From assembly GCA_027625915.1 (NCBI GenBank), contig JANTQA010000023.1, positions 12,152,001 through 12,216,000 of the forward strand: a stretch of 64,000 bases of DNA, read 5' to 3'. The DNA is from Anaeramoeba flamelloides. Taxonomy: Eukaryota > Metamonada > Anaeramoebidae. Both the position numbers and the translations under genes were made by a program. This document shows, one piece after another, positions 32,901-43,029 of the stretch; the first letter of the stretch is position 1; each line of letters opens with the position of its first letter. The notes beneath the pieces are model-generated. The model searched no databases. It was given only the letters and a program-made list of their open reading frames with translations, and had not been told where the DNA came from.

Positions 32901-35900
32901 TTAGGTTTTTTTTGGAAAATTTTGAGTTGGGCAAAAAACACTTTTCCTTCATCAAATCCAAATTATTCTCAACAAATTTTGAAGAAAAAAATTTCATTAG
33001 GAAAATGTCACTCCACTTTCTTTTCAAGTAAGTTAGAGTGTAGCGAGAGAGCATAAATATACTTGAAAAGAAAGTGGAGTGACATTTTCTTAATGTCAAA
33101 AAAATCTCTTTTTAGTTTTGCCTTGTTTTGTTCAGGAAATTCGAAAAGTTTTTGGATCAATAAATGATTTTCAAGTAAAATCTAAAAAATTTCAAAAATT
33201 GCAAGATTTTGACTTTTCCTCAATTCATTGTCTTTTAAAAGCTTCTTTTCTGTTTATAGAATTTTATTTCAACCCTCACAGAGCATAAAATTCGAATAGT
33301 CCTTAAAATCAAAAGGCAAGATCATTTTAAAGAAGTCATCAAATTCGATCTTCGATCTTTGGAAGCTTTGTTTTGAATTTTTGAATTTGTTTCAAAAACA
33401 ACAAGATTTTATTCTCTAGTCATTCAAATACAGAAATTTTTTAAAAAACCTATGTAAAACCATAAAATGTATATGATCGTGTATACGAAGATTTTTTTTT
33501 TTGTATTTAGCTGAGACAAAAAAGTCAATTTCTATGTCTGGCAAATTTCATGGTAGGTTTGGAACGGCTGTAATAGATTACAAAGGTGAAATTGAACTAA
33601 AAATTTTAAAAAATTTATTTAAATTTATCAGTATTACATGATTTAAATCCTCAAACCTTTCAATTCTAAAAATACAAATGAATAATTTAAGCTTCTTTTT
33701 AGGAATCAAAAAATTCGAAATGTTATATGATTTAAAAAATCTTTTTTTTGAAAGCTGAATGAAAAATTTGTACCATTTATTTTCTAAAAAATAGTACTTA
33801 AATTTTGGCTTTCAATAAAATTGGGTTTTGTGTTTATCAAAAATTTACTCAAATCTTCATTTTTGAGGTTTATAATTGTTTTGCTGTAATGAAATTTAAA
33901 ATTCATTGAAAAGATTTCCAAACTATCAATAATTACAAATTAAGAACTTTGAAATAAGGAATCATCTATTTTTGAAAAGTGAGGAATAAAAGTTTTTTAA
34001 AATGTAACCCCACGCATATTAAAAGAAGAAACCAAACAGTTTGAGCACACTTTTTAAAACTTTTGTTCCACACAAATTTAAAACTTTGAAATAAATACAA
34101 CACTTATTATTGATACTTAATGGAGCAGCACCTGGCTTTTTGTCATTTTCAAAAAGTGAACACTAAACGTTGAAAAAACCTACAACCAACTGTTTGGTTT
34201 AGAGGGTTATACATTTTTCTAGATACTTTACAAAAACTTTTTTGTTTTAGCTCTTTGAAAATGGACATAACAAAAGTTGTAAATATTAATTCATTCAATA
34301 TTTTACCGAAATTGTTTTTTTGTTTCTTTTCTGTAATTGATCTAAACCCCAATTCAAAATTTTTAACACACCAAAATTCGATTTGTGAAAAAAAAAACTT
34401 ATTTAATCAATTCAAGAAGATTTACCAAATTAGAACCATTCACTAATTGAAATGTTAACACTTGTTTATAAATTACAATACTCACAAAACAATAAATAAA
34501 TAATTATCAATACTAATAAATCATGGGTGTGTTAAAAATTTTGGAGAGAGCAAAACAAAAAAATACATTAGTAAATTTGTTGAAATTCTATTAGGGAATA
34601 TTGATCGATCAAATGGTTAGATACTACCAACTAATTTTATTTGAGTTCTTCTATTTGGAACAACTTGGCTTTAACCTAATATCAATCTTTGAAAAAAATT
34701 TTTGATCGAACGAAGCAAATTACGTAATTCAAACTATGAAAAGAAAACAAAAACTAAAAGATGAAAAAATGATTTTCATTTTTTACAAAAATCAAAATTA
34801 TCTCAAATTTGAATGAAATTGTATATTTGTGATTGTTTGTAACGTTTTAGCTGTGTGGAAAATTTTGAATTTTAGTTTAATATTATTTCACAAAGACTTC
34901 TAATTTCATTACAAAAAAGTAAATTTATCACATTGTGATCCAGCGGGTGTTTAAAATATTCCCGAAAATACCCGAAAATACCCGAAAATTTTATAAACCA
35001 CATAAAAGCATGTTGTGGACAACTTCGAAGAAAATAATATATTACCAATATACTCAGTTTAACGGTAAAATAACAATTTTACTTTCAGACAAAATATATT
35101 TTTTGAATTTTCTACTTTAAGCACATCTAAATAGTTTTTGGTACTTTTTGAGTATATTTGAGTAATTCTTGATACTTATTAGGGTAAATGTATATACGCA
35201 TGCCAGGTTATTGGTATCGGTTATGTTAGGTTCGTTATGGTGTGTGCTTGTATGTTTTGGTTAAACCAGTTTCTTTTATGGAATGGTAAGTTAAAATAAG
35301 GTTTGGCTTGGGTCACCTTGTGTAGGGTATGGGTATTATTTTATGATTAGATATTACTCGGTTATTTTTGGATTTTAAACAAGATTACAAAATTATGGGT
35401 AATGATAAGCAATTAGAGATTTTCTTTTACAAGTACATCTTCTCTCATTTAGTTAATACCATTTCAAAATGATCAGAAATGTTACAATAATCTAATATAC
35501 CAATTCCTTTCACACAACATGAGTTGAGTACTATTCCCTAAAATTTAAATTTTTTGAATTTTGATATTTTCAGAAAAAAAAAAATGTTGGAAAATAAAAT
35601 TCCAAATTTACCTTTAAACTGAGTATATTGGAACTAGAGTTTCTTAGAAGTTGTTCAAAAAGTGTGTTTTCGTAAACTCTGTTTCAGTCAAAGGGGCCCA
35701 ACGTTTTTTTCATATATCAATTATTTTATATAATTGACCTTTGAAGAACAAATAAGAAATAAAGAGAATAATACACCTCAAAGAAATGTTGATACATGTC
35801 TGAAAGAAAACTAATTAATCAATAGCTTTGCTTAAAAATTGAAAAACTCAAATTCTTAGGGCCCTATTGAGAAAAACAAGGATGTTTGTTTTGAACTTCT

Positions 35901-38826
35901 ACTGATATTTGAATAATAAATATGAAACATTTTTCACTTCATTTTCCATACTTTTCTTTTAGAAATTAAGCCCCCAAACAAAGTTTGTTGGTATTTGTGG
36001 TCTCTATTTGAAAAAGGAAATGAAAATTAAGTGAAAATTTTTCACATTTATTCAGCAAATATCAAGATCAAAGATCGAATTGAATTGCAATAGAAACCAA
36101 TAGATTTCTCAACAATCTTTACATGGTTTCAATGACATTAGAATAACACATTTTTACCAAGTGACTATTGATCTTGCAATAAAAAATTTTTTGCAAATGA
36201 ATGACGTTTTTAAAAAAAAAATCGAAAAAAAAAAACAAAAATGTGTAGCAATGTGAAAAAATGATTTCCATTTTGAAAATTTCCAAAATAAAATTTTTCT
36301 TCTAATATCTATTCAAACCCTTTAAACACATGTATTTTACCCATTACAACTGGGCCCCTTTGACTGAAAAATAGTTTAGTTAAAAAATTTTCGACTATTT
36401 TCAATTTTCAGGTATTTTCGGGAATATTTGATAGATTCTGATCAAGCTGTGGTCAACATTTATCACATTTGATAAAAATTTCTTTTTAGTCATAGGATTT
36501 TGAAAAACAATTTGTATTGATTTAAATATTTGAAAATTCAATAAAAATACTTTTTACTTTAAAAAAAATTTAAATTAAAAATTTTTTTAGAATTTGTCTT
36601 GTTTAGGGGTCTAACCACAACCATACATTTTCATCATACACAAGGAGTGACCCACTCTCGAAAAATGGGAATTTAGGTGTAGTCTTCTTCTAGTTGAAAA
36701 AATTCAAAACTCAAACAATAAAAATTCTGAGGATCTCAAATAGCAAAATTAACAAAAAGTTACACATTATTCTAAAGAACAAAAAATTCAAAAAAAACTT
36801 TCAAAGGGTTTCATTGGCAATAACTGCAATTGACAAAAAAATGTTTCACACGATTTAAATGACAAAAATCTAAATAACAAAAGAAATTTCAAAGTTTCTC
36901 GGATGAAAAAAAGTCAAATAACCAAAAAAAAATTAAAAGATCCCAATTACTTAAATTTGAAAATTAAAAATTAAGAATTCAAAGTAACCAATTAGAATAA
37001 TTCAAAAATGACAAAAGAAAAGCAGTTTCACAAGGGATTTAAATGACAAAAATCTAAATAACAAAAGAAATTTCAAAGTATCTCTATTGGCAAAATAAGC
37101 ACTCCAAAAAAAATAAAAAAGGTTTCACAGTTTTCAATATTGAATATTAAAAGTTTGTCAAAAACACCAAAAAAACCAATATTTTTCTTGTTTTATATTT
37201 CCAAATTCAAAAATTTCTTCAATTTGAAACAAATTGTTTTCTTTTAGTACAAAATTGATTTAATTCAATTTAATCTAATTTATGGTTATTGTATAGCCCT
37301 CTATATTAGCCAAAGTAAGGATTTTGTAACGTATTCCTGTGAAAAAAATAACTTATTTAGAAGAAAATAAAAATGAAAAAAAAAAACCCTAGAGATCTCA
37401 AAATGTACCAAAGAGCGACACTTCAAATCAACATAATTGGATTCAAAATTATAATTCTCATGTATTTAAATTGGAAATTTGTTTTCAATTTTTGTTCACA
37501 TTTTTCTAAAAAATGTCCTTGTTTTTAATTCTTGATTTTTGGAGATAGTTCAGACATCACGTGTTGATTGGTTTTAAATTGATATTAAGTACTCATAAAA
37601 AATTACAAAAATTTTTTTTTCCATTTCAGAAAATTATTTTTTACCGTAATGACCCGGCACTTAAAAATGAAATAAGTTTTTGTGGTGAATGTGACATTTC
37701 CTAAATAAATTAAATAAAGAATAAATTAATTGCTTTATTTCTAAATAGCATTTACATAAAAGAATTGATTGATAAATAAAAAAGATATTGTATTCAATCA
37801 ATAAAAAAGATATTGTATTAAATCACTAAAATGAATTGGTTTTTTCGATCAGTCAAACCTGATTTGTATTAAATCCGTGATATGCAAAAAATAGTTATCT
37901 ATTAAAATGACAATACTACTAAATTTCAATTTACAAAATTTATCATTAACTTATAGTTCGATAACGAAGAGCAAAATTTTTTTTTAATTTATTTATGAAG
38001 AATCATTTTATTTTTTCTTATAAATTTGAAAAAAGAGTTTCTTTTTTATCTTAAAGCACAATAAGTAACCTTAAATTAATTTTATTGAAAAATATCATTT
38101 CTGAATTAATTTTGTAAAGATCTTGTTGTTGTTTTGTAACTAATGATTAACAAGTAAAATATTTTCGAAATCGAACGAAAATTTTTCATTTATTAATTGT
38201 AGAAAATGACAACAGTTCAGTAATTATAATTTTTTTTTTTTTACAATCTATTTTAAAAAAAAAATGAATAATACAAGTCTTTTAATAACATTCAAGCATG
38301 TTAAATAAATTCAAATAAGAAAAATCTAATAAATTACCTTAAAGATTACTCTAATTTGTTCGTTATAATAAAAATTTTTAATTTTGGTCTCTTTTTCAAT
38401 TTTTTTATTTGGTCCTAAAATTTTAAAAATTTTTTTTTTTTTTTATATAATTATTTTCCTAAATTTTAGAAAAATGATGATCCTACAGGTATAGTTGAAG
38501 TTGAGGATGTTAGCAATCAGCATTTTATTGTTTGGATGAGAACAGCAGCTTTTCCAACATTTAGAAAACTGTACTCAAAAACAAGTTCAGACCTCAAAAA
38601 GGGCATAAAGCAAATTCAAATTGACAATCAATATCCCTCCAACCAATATGATGGTGAAAAAAGGATTATTATTACAAATAAATGCTATTATGGTGGAAAT
38701 AATAGATTTCTCGCGGTTGCGTATGGTATCGTATCAGGACTCCTATTTTTAGTTGCAACAATTTTCACTTTTAAACACATAAAATCTAAACCAAAGCCTT
38801 GTCAACTTGCTTGGAGAAATTTTTAA
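29704..38826 (+). CDS. CDC50/LEM3-family P4-ATPase subunit, 4 exons
   Basis: Predicted non-catalytic subunit of lipid flippases, needed for their folding, ER exit and transport cycle. It has 300 residues. Exons are 29704-29929, 30155-30385, 30516-30604 and 38470-38826, with phases 1/2, 1/2 and 0/0. The N-terminal FKQQNLKAWQPLFTP motif and TM1 (residues about 31-54) are followed by an ectodomain with CTLNETC, YYQNHRRYAESR and PCGIIAFSHFND. The C-terminal part has FIVWMRTAAFPTFRKLYSK, YPSNQYDGEKRIII, NNRFLAVAYG and TM2. All are CDC50 landmarks. I chose the ATG at 29704 (MSQKEKPSNKPF); an upstream in-frame TTG is not used. The ectodomain joins exon 3 directly to exon 4 and lacks about 25 residues found in human CDC50A, which could be a real loop loss or an unseen phase-0 exon in the 7865-nt intron. 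Confidence 0.9.
30155..30385 (+). CDS. CDC50 gene, exon 2 (ectodomain)
   Basis: Acceptor AAAAAG precedes 30155. It reads IEEDLEGPVYLMYELTNYYQ and then NHRRYAESR, the most conserved CDC50 block, ending at FSHFN plus one base before GTAAAT. Intron 2 is 130 nt. Confidence 0.92.
30516..30604 (+). CDS. CDC50 gene, exon 3
   Basis: 89-nt exon between ATCAAAAG and GTAACT encoding SFSITESGTNLDFSDSDISW and then DSDSDKKFI. It matches the human segment around NDSYPI...IAWWTDKNVKF. It ends in phase 0. Confidence 0.85.
31282..32738 (+). mobile_element. TIR element R, copy 2, nested in C1
   Basis: TA-flanked. Ends are AGGATTATTCATATTCGA and, complemented, AGGACTATTCATATTTGATG. It shares an internal direct block with R1 (GGGATCTTGTTAAA region, 31373 versus 32879). 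Its right half contains an imperfect hairpin (about 32429-32516) with GTTGGTTATATCAC and GTGATATGACCAAC arms. Confidence 0.72.
32796..33303 (+). mobile_element. TIR element R, copy 1, nested in C1
   Basis: 508 bp, TA-flanked. Ends are AGGATTATTCGAATTTTATG and, complemented, AGGACTATTCGAATTTTATG (one mismatch in 20). The centre is a perfect 30-bp inverted repeat. It starts 57 bp after the end of R2. Confidence 0.82.
33001..33089. repeat. Perfect 30-bp inverted repeat with 29-nt loop
   Basis: Arms 33001-33030 and 33060-33089 are exact complements (arm begins GAAAATGTCACTCCACTTTC). It lies at the centre of element R1. The arms are much better preserved than the surrounding repeat DNA. Confidence 0.95.
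34440..34920 (-). repeat. Dispersed repeat P, copy 2 (inverted)
   Basis: Contains the complement of the P landmark (AATTTGTTGAAATTC, then GATCGATCAAATGGTTAGAT, then CCAACTAATTTTATT). The part around 34800-34870 is also P-like. It lies next to element I. Confidence 0.62.
34920..36478. mobile_element. Inverted-repeat element I, right arm interrupted by A3
   Basis: Left arm 34926-35080 and right arm (about 35610-36470, minus A3) are inverted copies. Both hold ATATTCCCGAAAATACC, GAACAACTTCT- or GGACAACTTCG-type words and CCAATATACTCAGTTTAA. Deleting A3 restores the right arm. A related sequence lies at about 52740-53390 in the orientation of the complement. No gene inside. Confidence 0.75.
35675..36376 (+). 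mobile_element. TIR element A, copy 3 (MITE, nested in element I)
   Basis: 702 bp, flanked by TA, very similar by eye to A1 and A2 over its whole length (same TIRs, the same central AAGCCCCCAAACAAAGTTTG box, the same AGTGACTATTGATCTTGC box). It is 12 kb from the other copies and in a different gene's intron. No open frame. Confidence 0.9.
36606..37661 (+). mobile_element. TIR element K, copy 3
   Basis: 1056 bp between TA dinucleotides, same orientation as K2. The left end GGGGTCTAACCACAACCATA and right end GTAATGACCCGGCACT match K2 ends. The right half aligns with K2 (AAGAGCGACACTTCAAA, ATTTTTGGAGAT). It is longer because of extra A-rich sequence with a duplicated block, TTTAAATGACAAAAATCTAA, at about 36854 and 37038. 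Confidence 0.74.
38470..38826 (+). CDS. CDC50 gene, exon 4 (WMRTA motif and TM2)
   Basis: Acceptor ATTTTAG precedes 38470 and the exon starts in phase 0 with KNDDPTGIVEVEDV. It contains WMRTAAFPTF, a Tyr/Asp loop, TM2 (LAVAYGIVSGLLFLVATIF) and a Lys-rich cytosolic tail ending LAWRNF. Confidence 0.93.
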   Translation, partial: KNDDPTGIVEVEDVSNQHFIVWMRTAAFPTFRKLYSKTSSDLKKGIKQIQIDNQYPSNQYDGEKRIIITNKCYYGGNNRFLAVAYGIVSGLLFLVATIFTFKHIKSKPKPCQLAWRNF

Positions 38827-39019
38827 AAAGCGAAAATCAAATATTTATTATTGTTTTTATAATGAAAATTATTTTTCAATTCTGTTTTTTTATTTTATTT
38901 TTATTTTTTTATCTCTTTCTTCCCTATATTATTAAAATAAAATTCTATTTTTATCGCAAATACTGTTATATTATTAATCCTTGATTTTTATTTTCAAAAA
39001 AAAGCATAAATTTTAATAA

Positions 39020-39400
39020 TAAACTAAATTCCAAAATTTTGGACACAGTTTAAACAGTTGAAAGAATAACAATACTACACTTTACATTCAATTTCGAATT
39101 AATTTTTGATTTTACAAACTATTTCATTTTTTGTCTTTTTTGTTTTGTTTTCATTTCCTTTTTTCCAGTTATGTTATCTGTTTCATTGAATCTCGGATTT
39201 TTTTTTTGATGGTTGATAAAAGGTTAGTGTTGAGTTTGTTAAATAGAAAAATCACATGCAATTAGTTGATATTATCTTTTCATTTGATCGATCAACAATT
39301 GTTGGTGAAATTTCAACAAATTTACCAAATAAATTTTTTGTTCAGCTCATTTCAGTATTTTGGACATATTAATTTTAGTTTTTGAGTTTTATTTTTTTTT
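39020..39400 (+). repeat. Dispersed repeat P, copy 3
   Basis: Matches P1 (2700-3060) and P4: CCAAAATTTT then CAGTT-AAAG-AATA words, and the landmark GATCGATCAACAATTGTTGG followed by CAACAAATTTACCAA. Non-coding. Confidence 0.68.
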
Positions 39401-40751
39401 TTTATTTATTTGAATAAAAACGACTACTTATAAAAACATTAATACTGGGGAAACTGAAATATGATTTTATATTAGGTTCGGAAAAATAGAATAAATTCGG
39501 TCTTTTTTTTGCCTATTTTTGATTTCCGGTGTTTCCAAATTTTTGGAATTGTACTTAATTATATCACAAGAATGTATAAAAGTTTTAGTTTAAGAAATGG
39601 ATATCAAAAAAATACATACAAACTTTTTATGGCCTATGGGTTTGTTTCTTATTTTCATCCAGTACATTTGTTCAAAAAATAAGTGGGGGTTAATAAAAAA
39701 AATGTTCAAGATCAATATTTTTAATAGTTTGATTTTTTTTTCATGACAAGGACAGAGTAATTACATTGAAAAATAATTTTTAAAATGGAAAAAATTAAAA
39801 ATTGTAAATTTTTCAAGTACTTAATACCAATTAAAAAACAAATCAAAAGGTGATGTAAAATCGATCTCTATCAAAAACCATTGAAAAAATTATTATATTT
39901 TGAGAAAAAACTGTTAAAGAGAGACACTTAATTTTATCATTAAATTATTGTTAATTAGAATTTCGAAAAGAAACTGTGTTAGTTTTGAATTTTTGATATT
40001 TTGCACTTTGTGAGATCTTAAAAAAATTTTTTTTTCATTCGTTTCTATTCTTCAAATGAGTTTTTTATAGACAAAGAATATTACAAAATCTTTAATTAAT
40101 CAATTTTCGAGGTTTATAAAATAGCTAAAAATTCGATTAAACTTGTTCTTGAAAAAAAAATAATTCTTTAAAGGGAGTAGTATATATTAATTTTTTTTTG
40201 TCCAATAACTAAATAAGGAATCCTTATCTTGAAATATTTTTAAAATTGAAAATAGACAGGTTTTTTCAATGTTAGAACTTTTAGTTCTTGTTTTTTTAAA
40301 ATTTTACATTATTGCCAAAAAAAGTGACTTTTAAAAATTTTTTTTTGAAAAAATATCTTGAACTGATGAGAATTTTTTGATTAATTTTGGATTTAATTAT
40401 TTTCTCAAAAATAATATTTATTCTCATTTTTAAAAACGAAAAAATAATTTAAAACTGGTGAATATTTTCTCCTTCACTTCTATTCATCCAACTTGAATCT
40501 ATAAAGAACTCAATTTGTTTTATCAATAATTACTTTTTTCAAAAATAGTTCTTATTCTTTTCTTTGATTTTTTTTGACTCTGACAAAAACTTTTGGGATG
40601 GTAATTTGGGAACACTTAAAAAAACTTCAAATTCAACAAAAACAAAAGAGTGTAAACTGAAAAAGTAGATTCATGAAAAAAATGAATGGTACAAGAAAAG
40701 AAAGAAAATCTTTTATTAAGAGTAAAGCATATATTGTATATTTTTTTCGAA

Positions 40752-40859
40752 TCAAACTATGTTTTCATGCAAATCCAAAAAAACCCTTTCAGGTTTATTT
40801 TTCAAACTATTTTTTGTACATCTTCCACAAACATAACAAGGTTTTGCTTTCTTGCTCAT
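40752..40859 (-). CDS. Tentative 35-codon frame with Cys residues
   Basis: An ATG after an A-rich leader opens MSKKAKPCYVCGRCTKNSLK, continuing to a TGA. The C-x2-C-x2-C spacing (CYVCGRC) and the relatively GC-rich codons make it stand out from the surrounding DNA. It may be the first exon of an unrecognised gene or chance. I could not find a continuation and do not assign a family. Confidence 0.2.
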   Translation of the reverse strand: MSKKAKPCYVCGRCTKNSLKNKPERVFLDLHENIV

Positions 40860-42367
40860 ATTTTTTTTTATTTTTTGTATTTTTGAGAAAAGTTGAAAAA
40901 AAGCAACTTTCAAAAAAGTGAAAAAATGCAAAATTTTTTTATTTCTATAAAAACAATAACTAAATTTAATGAATGTCATTTAGCAAGATTTAGTTACTAT
41001 ACTAAGAAGTTTTTCACTTTGATTTGAAATCTAAGTAATTGGCAAAAAAAATTTCTAGTTCTCTATTAAATTTACCTAAAAAAATTTAATATAGACTAGT
41101 CCCTTAAGGGATCAGTATTCTACAACAACCAGGCAAATTTTTAAAATATGTTATTGATGGTATTCTCTACTTACAATTTTGTAGATCCCAAGTATCAAAA
41201 AATTCAGATCGACTAAGAAAGCCATAAATGAAAATTAGTTTAGATCAATTTTTTTCTTCCATTTTTTATGGAAAAGAAAACATTTTATTTCTCACATTAT
41301 AACAAGTTTTTACCCCGTTTATTACCATTTTAATCATTATTAGACAACAGCAAGTCTTTTTTAGCATTAATATTAATATAAAGATTTTTTTACTTTTTTG
41401 AGATAAAAATTTTAGTTAACCAAAAAATTGAAAAATTAAACGGATTAAAAAATAATTGTATTTTTTTAAAGAAGGATAGTTCTAATAATTAAAGTTACAA
41501 AGTCATTTGAAAATTTTACTGAGAAATTTTGTTTTTGTTTTAAGATGTAATTCGATTTTTCAAAATAAAATTTTCTAGAAGATATTTGGGAATTAGTTAA
41601 TTTTATCCTCAAAATTCAAAATCAATTTTTTTCAGCCAAACAAAGATTTGAATTGTTTATAAGGATTCTTGTGAATAAGGCCATACAATTTGTTAAAATG
41701 ATTTTTTTCTTTCTAATTTTTTTTTCAATTTTTTGAGAAAGAGAAAAGAACTTTTTCAAAATCAGTAAAAAATAAAAAAAAATTGCATATTAGATCTAAA
41801 TTTAATTGATAAACTTTTTTGAACCTTCTATCAAATATTCGTTTATTGAATCACTGATGCATCTATTGGGTTTTATTGGTAAAGATTTGAATTGAAATAT
41901 TAATCAAAGAAAAAGAAACCAAATAAATAATTTGCCATTGAAATCAAGACTTTCCAACATAAAACGAAAAATATGTTTTCCCATTTTCAAGAATTAACTT
42001 AATTCTTAAACAAAATAAAAGGTTACTTTTTTTCGTTTTATATTGAAAACATGTAAATTTTGGATTTCAAAATAGAAATTCAAATCAATAAATTATTTAA
42101 ATGGGGTTAACTCACCCATTTCATAAGTCGAAACACAAATTACAAAAAAAAAAATTTTTAAGATCTTGACAAGTTACATTTCATTGTTAAAAAGTGACTA
42201 CTCCCTTAATCAAAATTTTCAAAACATCATTTAAATGCTTTTGAAAAATAATATAAGGCAAAAACATGGGTTATTGAATTTACTGAAGATTCATTTACAA
42301 AAAATAATAATTTTTATTGTTTTTTAAAAAAGATCTAATCAAAGACATGATTGTGAAGCTTTTTTCC

Positions 42368-42546
42368 AACTGGTATTCGAATTTCAAGTAGGATAAAATT
42401 TTCACTTCATTTTCAATTTCCTTTTTAAAGTAGAAATCGAAACCACAAACCCCAAACCTACTTCTATGATAACTATGTTTATAAAAGAAAAATATAAAAA
42501 AGGAAGTGAAAATTTTTTCCAATTTCTTATTCACCTAACAAGATAT
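42368..42546. mobile_element. Foldback element J, copy 2
   Basis: Arms contain TAAAATTTTCACTTCATTTT and, complemented, AAAATTTTCACTTCCTTTTT, around a GAAACCACAAACCCCAAACC centre. It is related to J1 (58127-58307) and to the central foldback of the A elements. Confidence 0.68.
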
Positions 42547-42749
42547 TAAAACACAAAATCAAAAGCAAGGGTGTTCAAGGTTTTCTTAAAAATGGTAAAA
42601 ATAGTTCTTTATTCAAAATTGATGTATTAACCAATATTTTTTGACAAATAAAGTTTACATAACCAAAGAAGTTTTTATGAATTTTTTGATCATTTTTTTT
42701 AATACATCCCCCAATTATAAATAATTTGTCTTTTTGAAAATAATTTGAA

Positions 42750-43029
42750 ATGAACGAAGAAGAGATCTTTCAAGGTGAAGTTCCTGAAAATTTAGAGGCC
42801 AAACTCTTATTAAAATTACCATCTGTGCAAGTTTATCGAATTGAAAAAAACAGCAAAATTAAAGTGAAAGAAGGTGGCGAAATGCTTTTTCTCAATGCAA
42901 CTGTCGAAGGGAAGCAAGTATTATTTCTCAAATATTTCGAATACACTTGCCCACTTGTCAAAACAGTTCCAACTCTTCGAGTTGCGCCTCTCAATTATGT
43001 GTTACCTTTGTCCAATTCTGTTTTTTTAG
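42750..43029 (+). CDS. Senescence-domain gene, exon 1
   Basis: Starts MNEEEIFQGEVPENLEAKLL. It ends SNSVFL plus one base before GTGCAA; the frame would otherwise stop nine bases after a short readthrough. GTGCAA is a weaker donor than the GTAA type used elsewhere in the window. Confidence 0.82.

Larger units (their letters stand above)
30912..33631 (+). mobile_element. TIR element C, long copy (2.7 kb)
   Basis: Flanked by TA at 30910-30911 and 33632-33633. The ends CTGATAAATTCAAATAAAT and, complemented, CTGATAAATTTAAATAAAT are inverted repeats whose similarity continues inward past a CAGCCGTTCCAA box present on both sides. The interior is made of two other elements (R2 and R1) and carries no transposase frame. 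Its deletion derivative C2 lies at 56465-56695. Confidence 0.8.
30849..33720 (+). repeat. 60-bp direct repeat on both sides of element C1
   Basis: 30849-30907 and 33658-33718 share CAATTCTAAAAATACAAATG followed by AATAATTTAAGCTTC, a T-run and AG, then AAAAAATT and GAAAT, in the same orientation. C1 accounts for nearly all sequence between them. The repeat is too long for a TA target duplication and could reflect a pre-existing tandem repeat or a duplication made at insertion or repair. Confidence 0.8.
30605..38469 (+). other. Giant intron 3 of the CDC50 gene (7865 nt)
   Basis: The largest intron in the window. It contains the 2.7-kb element C1 (30912-33631) with nested R2 and R1, a 60-bp direct repeat flanking C1, repeat P copy 2 (about 34440-34920, inverted), the inverted-repeat element I with A3 nested inside (about 34920-36478), and K3 (36606-37661). 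The remaining DNA (37662-38469) is AT-rich without recognisable features. Confidence 0.7.
38827..42749. other. Intergenic region between CDC50 and the senescence-domain gene
   Basis: Holds repeat P copy 3 (about 39020-39400), a small Cys-containing frame (40859-40752, minus) and foldback J2 (about 42368-42546), which ends about 200 bp before the next start codon. The rest is AT-rich without motif. Confidence 0.55.
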
